Source: Ypsolopha sequella (Eukaryota > Arthropoda > Insecta > Lepidoptera > Ypsolophidae). Taken from it: a stretch of 64,000 nucleotides of DNA. The translations under genes and the position numbers were made by a program. The notes beneath the pieces are model-generated. The model was not told the origin of the DNA and ran no database searches. It saw only the letters and a program-made list of their open reading frames with translations. The first letter of the stretch is position 1. Every line of letters begins with the position of its first letter. Below are positions 35,197 through 45,747 of the stretch, piece by piece. Location of the stretch: positions 496,001-560,000 of the forward strand of contig CAKOHE010000107.1 in the NCBI GenBank assembly GCA_934047225.1, read 5' to 3'.

Positions 35197-38178
35197 TTAA
35201 GATTGAATAGCAAGCAATTTTTCTGTTTCGTCATAATTTAACCCAAGTAACCATTGGGAAATAACCTTTTTGCAATGAGATTTATTCAGATGAAAGATGG
35301 GATTTGTCTGACTAATTTTATTGTAAAGTCGTGAACTTGCTATTTCAAAATTATTTTGGGCAAGCTTAGTTTTATGGGTGGGTATATTGCAGACGCGGTC
35401 AATTCTTCGTTTGTTGGTCATGTGTGAGCGATCGTACGTTAAGGAGGAATGTTTGATGAGGACGGTGTGCAGAACATAGAGCTGCCTAACGGTCAGGACC
35501 TTTAATTCTTCATATAGGACTGCAGTGGGATATCGGAGAGGTTTATATGTCATGACCTTTAGAACAGCTCTCTGTGCCCGCTTCAAACGTATGAATGCTG
35601 TTTTATCAGCAGCACCCCAAACTGGAATACAGTAGCTAAGGATGGATTGGGCCAGAGCTAGATACACTGCTTTAAGTATTTGGGGGTTGGCAGCAGATCT
35701 CAATTTCCTGAAAACAAAGATAAGCTTTCGTACTCGTGAGGTCAGAGCTTCAATGTGCTGGTGCCAATTTAATGTGCTACCAATGGTGACACCTAGATAT
35801 TTTACAGCCGATGCCCGAGACAAGGCAGCACAGTCACAGTCCTTCTCATTAAACCCGCATGAATGAGTGACAATCTTGTAGGCACCAGAAGGTTGTGATG
35901 AAACTTGATGCGAGAATGTGACAAAATTCGTTTTGGAGGTGTTTAATGTCAGTAAGTTATCAGCGAGCCAGTTCGTCACAACACTTAGAGCATTCTCTGC
36001 TAGTTTCTGTGTCTCAACCCAGTCACTCCCACTTATAACAAGCGCTGTGTCATCTGCATAGGTGACGATTTCACAATTAGGTATCAAAAGAGAGCAGAGG
36101 TCGTTTATGTAAATGAGAAATAAGGTTGGGCCGAGAACACTTCCTTGAGGGACTCCGTAAGACACATAATGGTCGTCACTCATGTGTTGATCTATTTTAA
36201 CACACTGGCTACGCTCTGAAAAGTAGCTCCGAAATAGTTCCAGTGCATGGCCTCTTATTCCCATTGTTTCCATCTTAGAAAGTAGTTTGGGGTAAGAGAC
36301 AGTGTCAAAGGCTTTGGAGAGGTCGAGGAATACTCCTAAGCACTTTTTACCTCTGTCCAAGTTATGTACAATTGCATTTGTTAATTTTAGAACCGCATCC
36401 TCGGTAGATAAACCTCTTCGAAATCCAAACTGATTACATGAGATAATGTTGTGCTTATATAAGAAGTTTATTAGCCTTGCATTTATTATCTTTTCAAATA
36501 CCTTGGACAGAGTTGTAAGGAAAGAAATGGGCCTATAATTACTGACACTGTCTCTTTCACCACTCTTATAAATGGGATGAACAAGAGCCTTTTTCAATGC
36601 CTTCGGAAAGACTCCTTTCGAAAGGCAGATATTGAAGAGGTATGTGAGGCTTGGTAATAAAAACTTGCGTGCTCCCTTAACAACCGCAGCTGAAATACCA
36701 TCACACCCGACAGCGCAATTGTTACGGAGCCCCAGAATTACTCTCTCTACCTCCCCCTCGTCAACCTCCAGAATAGCCATGGAGTTAGGTAACGTTGAAG
36801 TTGCTGTAGGATGCGCTGAATAGGTTGCAGCAGGGACATCAGAGTGACAAGTGCGTTTTGTATTTTTAATTTTAAGAGCCAGGTCTTTACCGATATTTAT
36901 GAAATACTTGTTTACTTCGTTCATCGCCATTTTAGGGTTTTTGGATAACTTGAGTAGTTCTGTTGGAGGGGTTGAATTTTTATTAAGGTACGCAATTTTT
37001 TTGATAGCATCCCATGTTGCTTTGGGATTTCCTTTGGCTTCCTGAAGCTGATTTTGTTGATAATTACGTTTAAGTTTTCTTAGTAAATTGTTGCAGAAAT
37101 TTCTGTACCGGGTGTAAATTGTTCTAAAGATGGAGTTGTTAGGATTTCTTTTCAGTTGTCTATGAAGTTTGTCACGATGTCGAATACACCTAAGCAGGCC
37201 TGGTGTTATCCAGGGCTTAATGTTGCGGTCTTTGCGAGGAATCTGAACGGTGCGTGTGTGGGTCTTAATGATCATGGAAACTGTGTTGACGAGGCGATCG
37301 GCTACCTGTTCCGGATCTGTTATATGTAATATTGGCGAAAAATCAGTTACCTCTATCTCTGCAATCACTGCAGCGATATCTGTGCGTAGTCCAAGTTTAT
37401 TTGCTTTTTCTGAAACATGCTTCATATCAAGTTTGAGATTAACTAAAACGGGATCGTGGTCAGTTATACGAGTGTTAATAACTAAAGTGCTTACTTCAGA
37501 GTTAGCTGTTCTTAAGATAGCGTGGTCGAGGCAGGTTTTGTCGAATCTTGTTGGAATATAATGTGAAGGAAGCATAGCTTGGGACGCCAGCATACCTAGG
37601 TAATCATCGCAGTAAGTGTCCTTATTATTAAGAGCAATGTCGATGTTGATATCTCCTACAAGTAAGATGTTTTTGTAAGTTTTTAGGGATTCTAAAACAC
37701 TATTCAGACTATCAATAAATCTTGTTACTGATCTTTCCGGCGATGGAGAACGGTAAATGCCAATAATAGCCAAGTCATTTTTATATTTCAGTATCAAGCA
37801 GTTTCCGTCTGAAAATTCTGGTTCCGAAATAGCGCTGCAAGATAAGTCAGATTTTATGTACATAACCACTCCCTCATTTTGATTTGAAAATTTTGAGCGA
37901 TACGAGGTATAGCCGTCCAGGGCTGGCAGATTATCAACTTTACTAAGCCAACACTCCGAAAGCACCAAAACGTCACAGCTCAAGTCAAGTCTTTTTAAGA
38001 GAACTCTAAGCTCGTCAAAGTTACGATCGATACTTCTGATGTTAATATGTAGAATATTAAGATAATTGTTGTTTAATTTGATGTGCATTTTGCAATTTTC
38101 TGGTAAGCATCGACGAGAGTTAGTGCCAAAAGCCAATTCCATGTCGTCAATTGTTTTATTTATGTCATTCATAATCAT
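35197..38178 (-). CDS. Non-LTR retrotransposon ORF2 (endonuclease + reverse transcriptase), intact, 993 aa
   Basis: Open from ATG at 38,178 to TAG at 35,197. Residues ~30-260 form an apurinic endonuclease domain: LNILHINIRSID, LSECWL, GVVMYIKSDL, IIGIYRSPSP, NILLVGDINIDI and TDHDPVLVNL (the usual S/TDH catalytic box). Residues ~490-760 are the reverse transcriptase: NYRPISFLTTLSKVFEKIIN, NQFGFRRGLSTEDAVLKL, FLDLSKAFDTVSY, YGVPQGSVLGPTLFLIYIND and VTYADDTALVI. Then LGVTIGSTLNWHQHI and YCIPVWGAADKTAFIRLKRA are the post-RT region. Clade looks like CR1/Jockey superfamily. No internal stop, length normal for the family, so this protein may still be functional, although its ORF1 is broken. Confidence 0.93.
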   Translation of the reverse strand: MIMNDINKTIDDMELAFGTNSRRCLPENCKMHIKLNNNYLNILHINIRSIDRNFDELRVLLKRLDLSCDVLVLSECWLSKVDNLPALDGYTSYRSKFSNQNEGVVMYIKSDLSCSAISEPEFSDGNCLILKYKNDLAIIGIYRSPSPERSVTRFIDSLNSVLESLKTYKNILLVGDINIDIALNNKDTYCDDYLGMLASQAMLPSHYIPTRFDKTCLDHAILRTANSEVSTLVINTRITDHDPVLVNLKLDMKHVSEKANKLGLRTDIAAVIAEIEVTDFSPILHITDPEQVADRLVNTVSMIIKTHTRTVQIPRKDRNIKPWITPGLLRCIRHRDKLHRQLKRNPNNSIFRTIYTRYRNFCNNLLRKLKRNYQQNQLQEAKGNPKATWDAIKKIAYLNKNSTPPTELLKLSKNPKMAMNEVNKYFINIGKDLALKIKNTKRTCHSDVPAATYSAHPTATSTLPNSMAILEVDEGEVERVILGLRNNCAVGCDGISAAVVKGARKFLLPSLTYLFNICLSKGVFPKALKKALVHPIYKSGERDSVSNYRPISFLTTLSKVFEKIINARLINFLYKHNIISCNQFGFRRGLSTEDAVLKLTNAIVHNLDRGKKCLGVFLDLSKAFDTVSYPKLLSKMETMGIRGHALELFRSYFSERSQCVKIDQHMSDDHYVSYGVPQGSVLGPTLFLIYINDLCSLLIPNCEIVTYADDTALVISGSDWVETQKLAENALSVVTNWLADNLLTLNTSKTNFVTFSHQVSSQPSGAYKIVTHSCGFNEKDCDCAALSRASAVKYLGVTIGSTLNWHQHIEALTSRVRKLIFVFRKLRSAANPQILKAVYLALAQSILSYCIPVWGAADKTAFIRLKRAQRAVLKVMTYKPLRYPTAVLYEELKVLTVRQLYVLHTVLIKHSSLTYDRSHMTNKRRIDRVCNIPTHKTKLAQNNFEIASSRLYNKISQTNPIFHLNKSHCKKVISQWLLGLNYDETEKLLAIQS

Positions 38179-38713
38179 CGTAAAAATAAAAAATAGTAAA
38201 AGTGATACAAAAACCTAAACTCGGCCTAAGCCTGGCTGCGCTAAATAGTAACAGAATATAAAAGATCGTAACATATATTAGATGTGATCCTTTTATACAA
38301 ATATCGTAGCTTCTTGAAAATGAAAGTGAGGTAACTCGTAATTTTAAATCTTTTGAGCTGAAAACATATATTAGGTTCGTCAAAATTATTGAACTAGGGA
38401 CGATGCAAAAAGGACTATGAAATACAGTTATAAACTTTGTCGTTATCGGTTTGAAATTTGGAGGAAATACATTGTTTGTAATGCATTTTGTAAATTGTGA
38501 ATTGAGTAAGAGTCGGACGTGTGTTGGATGTTGTGTAAAATAATGTGTTTTATGTAAGTAGTATGTGTGTTTGTGTGTGTTTTTAGTTAAAGTTTGGTTA
38601 CAGAGGTTGGTTTCGGTGTTTACAAATAAAGCAGCCAGATTTGTTCTTGTAAATAAAATATAGTGCATGCAAACAAAAGAAGTGAGTATGTAATAGCTAA
38701 TTGATATTTCTAG
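38179..38713 (-). other. Inter-ORF spacer of the LINE
   Basis: 535 bp between ORF1 stop (38,714) and ORF2 start. A 167-codon minus frame overlaps it but is Leu/Phe/Thr-rich with no motif. It includes a GTGTGTTT repeat near 38,560. Unusually long for a LINE spacer, so part may be an insertion. Confidence 0.45.
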
Positions 38714-39640
38714 TCACTTAATTAACTTTTTAAGGTCCAATTCAGAGTCGATATGAATTTGTGGAGAACCTTCTGCTTTACGCAGAAATACTTTTCCGTG
38801 TGATGTCCAGTAGAATGCGAAGCCGTGTACACTTGCATGGTCTCTGGCTAGGAAAAACAGCCTTTTAACCTTCAAGGTGAGGCTTTTGGAGACAAAGACT
38901 GGTTTTTGAGGACCCTCCAATCGCAAATGCTTCGTATTCAGTTTATCCGTGCCTTTCTGAGTTTTGTTCAGTAACTTTATAGCTCTGATTAAATTTTCTT
39001 TCATCAATACGCTAGTAAATTCAACTATGATGGGCTTGTTGTCTGAGTTTTTTGTATTAATCCGGAAGACGTCACGAATATCTGAGATTTGAATGTCGAT
39101 GTTCAGTGATTTTCCAGTTTCCTTCATTATTTTGACCAACGCGCTAGTCGTCGTCGTCGTCTTTCTACGCTAGTCGCCTTGAATTTTCTTTCCAGATTTT
39201 CTATTTTATTTTCTAGAAGCTGGATATACTCGTAGTTATCTCTCCTTTCCTTTTCCAGGTTATCAATTTGCACTTTTAAATCATCATACTGTTTCGACAA
39301 GTTGTTGATGGACGTTAATATTTCTTGATTGTTTTGTTTGATTTCCACCAAATTTTCATTAAAGTTGTGAATAATTCTGTCAAGCACAGCATCTTGTTTT
39401 TCTAACAAACATTTCTTCCATTTGCGATGTAAATAACGTGATGGTTTGTTCGCAGTCACATTCCTTCTCTCTGCTTCGCATGACTTTTCGCAGTGTAACA
39501 AAACTATCTAACTGCGGGGTAGCGGAGTCTTTATTGCCTTGTTGCAAGTGTGCAGGATTTGTTGTTGACTGTTTCGGTGAGACATCTTCACTCGCGGGGT
39601 TTGTGCCTTGTTTAGTTGGTGTTCTGGGAGTATTTACCAT
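38714..39640 (-). pseudogene. LINE ORF1 (coiled coil + FP25-like domain), two frameshifts
   Basis: Starts at MVNTPRTPTKQGTNPASEDV (39,640). The frame shifts near 39,410, continues with a long coiled coil (e.g. LEKERRDNYEYIQLLENKIE), and shifts back near 39,140 in a CGT-rich stretch. It ends with VFRINTKNSDNKPIIVEFTS, LTLKVKRLFFLARDHA and GFAFYWTSHGKVFLRKAEGS, stopping at 38,714. The last block is the C-terminal module shared by many insect LINE ORF1 proteins and baculovirus FP25-type proteins. It would bind RNA and partner with ORF2. The two frameshifts inactivate it, unless they are sequencing errors in the low-complexity stretches. Confidence 0.8.
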
Positions 39641-40284
39641 TTTGTGTGATTTTTCGGCAAAATAACACCAATAAAACCAATAAAAGTAAAACTTCAAATG
39701 CTAGTGGGATTCGAACTTGTGTCGCCGGATTCTGAGGCAAGATGTTTTTGCACACTCTACTGAGAGTAGTATTAGTCACTACGAAAATGACAATCAGTAG
39801 GTGCCTACTCACGAGACTGACCGTAGCTGATGACGCATGACCGTTGTCGCTCACCGAGCGTTTGGTAGTAAAATGCAAGTCACTTACAGATATTGTTTTC
39901 GATTTAATTGATAATCCACTGACTAAGCACTGTAGGAACTTTATAAATCACTCAAATGCTGTGTAACTATGTAGGTATGTACACCTTTTAAATAGGTTTT
40001 ATATGGCTAAGACTGTTTTGAATAGCTGTTTTAAATTAAATTATTTGTTGCGCGTTATTCCAACATACATTTATTTGATATTTAGTGTTAATTTTGGTAT
40101 TTTATCACTTGTTTTCTTCGAAAATATGCAGCAGAATGGTAAATATACACTAAGTCACTTGTTTTATTGCATTTACTGTGATTATACTAATAGTTTACAT
40201 TTATTATCACGGAGCGGTACGAAAACACGTCCGATGCGTAACTTGGCCGGTGCGGGGGGGGATGGTAAAAATGCAATGGTATAA
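39641..40284. other. LINE 5' flank and spacer
   Basis: A tRNA-like tract lies on the minus strand (AAGTTCGAATCCCAC, 39,698-39,713, preceded by CTCAGTAGAGTGTGCAAAA), but its stems do not pair well, so it may be SINE debris or part of the LINE promoter. A G-run occurs at 40,254-40,260. No gene. Confidence 0.4.
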
Positions 40285-40408
40285 TAGTAGTTTATGCTAC
40301 AAGGGCGCAAAGAAATAAATCACGAGGACGATTTTAAACACGAGCGTAGCGAGTGTTTTAAACGTAACCGAGTAATTTATTGCTCTTATGCCTGTGTATC
40401 ATACTACG
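40285..40408. repeat. Foldback element next to MITE copy B
   Basis: About 124 bp that is almost a palindrome: AGTAGTTTATGCTACAAGGG on the left against CGTAGTATGATACACAGGCA (reverse complement of the right end), and the centre reads AACACGAGCGTAGCGAGTGT. The right arm contains TTATTGCTCTTATGC, identical over 15 bp to the core of the 33-bp satellite. A second copy lies at 41,096-41,221. Confidence 0.7.
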
Positions 40409-40409
40409 T

Positions 40410-40677
40410 TTTTCAATGCATAGTGTGAGGAAATAAAACAAATATAGTCTTGTGAACTTTAAATTATAATTGGCTCGAAAGGACTGTATCCAGAGCCGTT
40501 AAACAGTGGGAAAAAAAGTATAACATTTATGGTTCACAGGAAAGGCTGCAGGTTAGCCAACCATTGCGAATAAATTAAAAAAAAATAATAATAATAAAGC
40601 CCTAGGGCAAAATAATCGACTTTCTGTTCGGTTTTGATGCATAAAAAGTGGGCTTTTACGAGCACATGCATTGAAAA
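40410..40677 (+). mobile_element. MITE-like element, copy B (268 bp)
   Basis: Same family as 19,323-19,588, opposite orientation. Terminal inverted repeats TTTTCAATGCAT. Directly follows the foldback element, as copy C does, so the pair was probably duplicated as a unit of about 390 bp. Confidence 0.75.
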
Positions 40678-41095
40678 TTATAATAATATATGATATAAGT
40701 AAACATTTCAGTCGATTGTACGCATATAATAACAAAAACGATATAGTTAATAAAATCCAATCTCCCCAAATACATGATTCATGAAACGAAACGTTTAGCC
40801 ACAGAGATTGACCCCTCAATCGACAACATCCAATAATCGATGAATGGGTGCCGGTCATTAGATTTTCTTTAGTTTCTATAGATTTCGTCCGTTACAATCT
40901 TCCGTAGATTTTGGGGAAGTCCCATTTAAATTTCGGCTGCTGTTCTTGCGTATCCGCAAGAATGTATCATCGAGTTCCTGCATACACTCGCAATAGAAAT
41001 GACGAAGAGGTGTGAAGACTAATCTATGATTATTGACTTTGTATTGCCTGCCAGTGTCAGTGTATGTCAGATGATGAAAAGCTAGGTTGTCATTA
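40678..41095. other. Spacer between the two foldback-MITE pairs
   Basis: Unique-looking sequence with CTTGCGTATCCGCAAG (40,946-40,961), a short perfect inverted repeat. No gene. Confidence 0.5.
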
Positions 41096-41221
41096 ATAGT
41101 AGTTTATGCTACAAGGGCGCAAAGGAATAAATTACGAGGACGATTTAAAACACGAGCGTAGCGAGTGTTTTACACGTAACCGAGTAATTTATTGCTTTTA
41201 CGCCCGTGTATCATACTACGT
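41096..41221. repeat. Foldback element, second copy
   Basis: Diverged copy of 40,285-40,408, same orientation. It has TTATTGCTTTTACGC where the first copy has TTATTGCTCTTATGC. Confidence 0.7.
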
Positions 41222-41486
41222 TTTTCAATGCATAGTGTGAAGAAATGAAAATAAATATAATCTTGTGAACTTTAAATTATAATTGGCTCAAAAGGACTGT
41301 ATCCACAGCCGTTAAACAGTGGAAAAAAAAGTATAACATCTATGGTACACAGGAAAGGCTGCAGGTTAGCCAACCATTGTAAATAAATAAAAAAAAATAA
41401 TAATAAAGCCCTAGGGCAAAATAATCGACTTTTTTTTCGGTTTTAATGCATAAAAAGTGGGCCTTTACGAGCACATGCATTGAAAA
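41222..41486 (+). mobile_element. MITE-like element, copy C (265 bp)
   Basis: Third copy of the family with TTTTCAATGCAT termini, about 812 bp downstream of copy B. Confidence 0.75.
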
Positions 41487-41633
41487 CTAATATAAGAGTC
41501 TGATACGATTCCAAGGCTGTTGGTTCTTTTCTAAAATACCTCCTCTTCTATCTTTAACAAGAGTTAATAAATCAAAATAAAAAATATAATAAATAAAAAA
41601 GAGGCTATATAAATAACCATACAAAGCGTCTAC

Positions 41634-41759
41634 CTCTGTTCCTAGTCTGCCTGGGCGCGATCTCAACGAAGGCGGGCTGCTTGCGCGTGCGCTTCGACCT
41701 TCGGATTGGTCCGCCGACTGTCATCTCGCTACTAGACTCCAACGACTCGCTTTCTGATG
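41634..41759 (-). CDS. Candidate host exon, Ser/Glu then Arg/Lys-rich
   Basis: On the minus strand TAAATGTTTGCAG precedes 126 nt open in one frame only (2 nt, 41 codons, 1 nt), followed by GTAGAC. It reads SESESLESSSEMTVGGPIRR and SKRTRKQPAFVEIAPRQTRN. The GC content is far above the flanks. The acidic-serine then basic composition resembles the exons at 48.7-51.0 kb on the same strand, so it may be a later exon of that gene, but the phases do not let me join them directly. It also does not join directly to the 29,074 exon. Confidence 0.55.
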
Positions 41760-41884
41760 CTGCAAACATTTACTTATTACAATGATTTCTTTATGCGGGA
41801 TATTTATTGAATCACGATTACGTTTTCTAATAATTATCTGGCAGTTTGGCTGTTTTAGCAGGTGGTAGAACTGATGCCGGGCTC

Positions 41885-42230
41885 AACTGTGGAGGTACCA
41901 CCATCTTACTTGGAGACCCCCTCGAAGTAATTCGGGGGAGAGTAAGAGGACAGCTCACAGGCAAAAAACCAGGAGGCCCACCATGCCGGGGACCGATGGA
42001 TGGCGGTATATCCATCCCTAATAGCCGGTCCTTATATGGAACAGACTGGTGACAGGCAGTGGCGTCACTGGTACGAGGGTTCCGGCACCGCGCTCACCAA
42101 CCCGCCTGCCCAGCGTGTGTGAGTATGGGCAATTCTTCCAGGATGACGGCCGGAAGTGGCAAAGTTCTGGAAAGGCTTATGTCCAGCAGTGGACGAACTT
42201 GGCTGATGGATGGATGGATAGTGTTATGAA
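41885..42230 (+). repeat. Dispersed retroposon tail ('GTCCAGCAGTGGACGAA' family)
   Basis: Second copy of the sequence at 25,600-25,890: GTGGAGGTACCACC, GGGGAGAGTAAGAGGACAGC, GACTGGTGACAGGCAGTGGC, GGAAAGGCTTATGTCCAGCA and a terminal GATGGATGGATGGATA microsatellite. Typical lepidopteran SINE/LINE 3' tail ending in a GGAT-type repeat. Confidence 0.65.
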
Positions 42231-42291
42231 TTTGTAATTTGGCTATAAAGGCTTTTATTTTATTTATTTTATAATTATCTGTACTCCACAG

Positions 42292-42395
42292 AGGCGGCGG
42301 CACAAGTGCAAAAGAAACCGGGCACGGAGGGGGAGCAGCCACTCGGTCTAGAAGCGCCCGCCGAAGACCCCCTTGCGAAAGAGAAGATGGATGAG
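42292..42395 (+). CDS. Candidate host exon (plus strand), Ala/Glu/Pro-rich
   Basis: The acceptor TATCTGTACTCCACAG and donor GTATAC bound 104 nt: 2 nt and 34 codons, with one fully open frame. It reads AAAQVQKKPGTEGEQPLGLE and then APAEDPLAKEKMDE. GC-rich against AT-rich flanks. It would be part of a plus-strand gene. Product unknown. The neighbouring exon at 41,634-41,759 lies on the opposite strand. Confidence 0.5.
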
Positions 42396-42469
42396 GTATA
42401 CCTTCATTTATGAGCGGGTGTTGTGATCAAACTGAACGCACCCCAGTATTTTATTATCACTTTATAAAA

Positions 42470-42545
42470 GAGCAGCGGTAGCTTAAGGGTAGAACGCTGT
42501 ACTCTCAATCTTGAGATCCAGGTTCGATCCCCGGTCGGGCACGCA
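42470..42545 (+). repeat. tRNA-like sequence (SINE head or tRNA pseudogene)
   Basis: GCGGTAGCTTAAGGGTAGAA resembles an A box and GGTTCGATCCCCGGTCGGGC a B box and T arm, 45 bp apart. The 5' part does not pair with GTCGGGCAC, so no acceptor stem can form. The anticodon region (CTCTCAATCTTGAGA) folds into a stem with a small loop. Not a functional tRNA. Confidence 0.55.
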
Positions 42546-42549
42546 ATGA

Positions 42550-45100
42550 GTTTTTCGGAATTTATGTTTATATAATATATATTTTACGGACTAAAGGCAC
42601 AAAATACATAGATACATACAGAAAGCCAGCTTCATACAACGAGCGAAAACAGGCGCGTAGGTACAACGATCTCGGTCGAAGTCGATTTTATTGCCAATAC
42701 GAAATTCTTCCGAGTACATACATACATATGTATGAATGAATAAATATACACTTTATTGTACACTGTTAAATGAAAGTGTAAAATGAAATCGTTGAAGCAG
42801 GACAGATTACTTCCAATACCAGAACAGAACTAGACTATACGTACTTCGGTATTAAGGCGATATGTAAAAGTTTTAGCGTCCCTGTTACTCCATATGCGAA
42901 AAAACCCTCAGTGCGAGAGGGACGGATTCGTGGAAAAGTAGCAAAAATTCGGTTTTTTATTAATATAAAATGTACTAAAGTTTCTATTAAAATTTCGTTT
43001 AACCGGATCCTATATACCGTTAAAACCCATCTAATAAAATGTAATTAGATTTCATATTATGTCATTCTAAATTGTCAAACCAGGAGAATTGGTGTCGAAA
43101 AAGACCTCATTTCAATAAATATTTCTATCGAGCCGAATCTCTCCAATCGCGTTTCTGTTTTAACAGATCCCTACAAAAAGATTTCAAAAATAATGTACAG
43201 TTTTATATAATACATTTTTTACTGAAGTAGATATGCAAGTTCTAAAAGTGTCGATATTTTTTCCGTAGCGCCTTGTAAGACCCAGGTAACAAAAAGGTAA
43301 ATTTTGATGACGTCACGATTAGAAATTTGGGGTGTTAACAATAAAGCGTCTTCCCAAAGGGATTAGAGATTAATGTACGACACGAAAACCATCGCCCCCT
43401 ATACCTACCTACCATTTCAGTGCACTGAATGACTGAATGCACGACGCACGTGAACCGCAGCAACAAAGCATATTGTGATATAAACGAACGTGGTCTTGTT
43501 AGTTAGGTATGTAAATTACATGGCTGATTCAGCTTTAATTGTCCGTCTCTTATATTTAAATACAGGGCACACGTGATGAAAGTCGTCAAACAAGATAATA
43601 CGCATAATTAAATTGAACTTCTTTCAAAAATATAACTTTTATATACCAAAATTCAAAATTTTAATATTTGATTTGTAGAGTAAAAATAATTTTTACAAGT
43701 CATATATAATCTTAAAAATCAATAGAATACGATAACAAAATATCTTATACGGGGATATAAAAAATAAAAAGAATATGTCTTACTAAAATTTAATAAAATA
43801 ATTTGATTTAATTGCATAAGTAAAAAATATGAGTAGGAACTGTTTATAACAGTTTATAAACAGATATAATTAAATATAAAGTGACTTTTATTTTTATAGC
43901 CAAATTCATAGTGAAACCATATCTGAAGGCCAGATTATTGAGGCGATTAATGTAGTGATGGGAAGGATTTCGTTACTATGAATCTGATGTGTGTCGCCTT
44001 TGATTGCGCGCTGGGTATACAAAATGTAACCAAAATCCAGTATCATTCAAGTTTTACCAACTGCAAGGCAATTATTGATAAACTGAATTTTTGATGATCC
44101 TTACACCATTTATTGATAGTTACTCTTTGCCATAGAGTATTGTTTTAGTTGGGTACAAAAACCACGTCTTATGAGAACAAGTGTCACTCCACAATATGTC
44201 GATCGTCAGGGAAAACTTCGTAGATAGTAACAAAAACTAGTCCCCCGGCCATTAAGAGGATGGCATACCCTAGCAACTTTTTTTATTACCCGTCCAGCAC
44301 AATAAGTCCTACGGCAAAGACTTTATTTGCTTTTCATAGAGGCGATTATATGTTGGCTCTTTGGCCTCTTTTTCTTGAACGCGTAATACTAGTGATCACG
44401 CAGCGAAACAACAAATTGGTGTGTTTTTAGCTAATAGTGAAATATTTTGTAGTGAAAAAAATATTGAATTTAGGTGATATACCTTCATATTTCTATTAGG
44501 TATTTTATGAAAAAAAAATCAAGTTGATCTCTTAACCGCGTTCTTCAAGCGAACGTTTGAAAACCAAAAAAATGAGGGTGCAAAACATTTTTTTTTTGAC
44601 AAACGTATAAATCTTAGTACATTGTTTATACGTAAGATCCCTAGAGAAAAGATTAATAAACCAAATATTTTTTTTTCAATATAAGGAGAGTCCGAATTTC
44701 ATCAAACGAATCCTAGATAGACTGGAGTTGGTCATGCTCTAGGCTCAGGTACAGGCTTAAAGGGATTATCACTGCGCAGTTTTATTCACTCGTGCAGAAC
44801 ACATTTACTAACAAAACCAACTCGATTATTTTAATGGGTCATATATTGTAACTTTTAAATTGATAATAAATAAATGATTTTTTGTTCGCGCCGTATAAAT
44901 GTTATGTAACTTTGATTGATATAGTCCATACTTGGTAAATGGTCAGGACCAAGGTTCAATGACCCTCTTTACGAAATACAAAAAATATTTTTGCCTTTGC
45001 ACCTGCTTGTTTAAGAAGAACCTCGACTATATTAGTATAGAAAACTTGAATTTTCTTATGCGTAATTAACAGAAAGGGTAATTGAACCTTGTAACTAGTA
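42550..45100. other. AT-rich region without recognisable genes
   Basis: No open frame with a motif. 44,918-45,095 is a diverged relative of the foldback element at 19,685-19,886 (GGTCAGGACCAAGGTTCAAT). 42,725-42,760 has an ATACACTTTATTGTACA tail of the kind found at LINE ends. 43,830-43,870 repeats AACAGTTTATAA. Confidence 0.5.
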
Positions 45101-45104
45101 GGTA

Positions 45105-45665
45105 GTTATTGTTCGTTCTGGATCAACGAAATTAGCAGCTCACGACTCGCGCCGTTCGCTCGACGCTAATTTCGACGATTCAGCACGATCAATAACTGAA
45201 TCGATTGGTCAAAAACAAAGTACTGTTCAACGGACCCGGGTTGGTGAACGCGATGCGAAACCCTCGCACCAGTATGCAAATTTTGAGGTAACAACACCCT
45301 CAGTTACTGGTTCGATTGGTATGAACAGAACGTACCGTTCAACGGACCCAGGATCGTGAACGCGGTGCCAAACCCTCGCGCCGTTCGCTCGACGCTAATT
45401 TCGTCGATCCAGCACGATCACTAACTGAATCGATTGGTCAAAAACAAAGTACTGTTCAACGGACCCAGGTTGGTGAACGCGATGCAAATTTTGAGGTAAC
45501 AACACCCTCAGTTACTGGTTCGATTGGTATGAACAGAACGTACCGTTCAACGGACCCGGGATCGTGAACGCGGTGCCAAACCCTCGCGCCGTTCGCTCGA
45601 TGCTAATTTCGACGATCCAGCACGATTAATAACTGAATCGATTGGTCAAAAACAAAGTACTTCTC
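45105..45665. repeat. 208/229-bp tandem repeat, about 2.3 units
   Basis: Units start at ACTGAATCGATTGGTC near 45,195, 45,424 and 45,632. The 229- and 208-bp periods differ by one 21-bp segment around CCCTCGCACCAGTATGC. Each unit is itself a dimer: CGATTGGTCAAAAACAAAGT and CGATTGGTATGAACAGAACG start two diverged halves, both containing GTTCAACGGACC. An inverted, single copy lies at 62,566-62,880. Part of the unit (ACTGGTGCGAGGGTT...CACCAACCC, read on the minus strand) is related to the SINE-like repeats at 25.7 and 42.0 kb. Confidence 0.85.
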
Positions 45666-45747
45666 AATATACTTTATCGATAGCTTCTATGAACTATGTA
45701 TTCATATATTTTGCAAGCTTCAAGATAATATTTAGTCTGACACCGAT

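Noticed and set aside
38165..38668. 167-codon minus-strand frame between LINE ORF1 and ORF2
   Set aside because: No motif, low-complexity Leu/Phe/Thr composition, overlaps the ORF2 start; a chance frame in the spacer.
39698..39780. tRNA on the minus strand upstream of the LINE
   Set aside because: The B-box-like AGTTCGAATCCC is present but the T stem and acceptor stem do not pair.
42470..42545. Functional tRNA gene
   Set aside because: A and B boxes are recognisable but the acceptor stem cannot form and the anticodon arm is abnormal; better explained as a SINE head or pseudogene.
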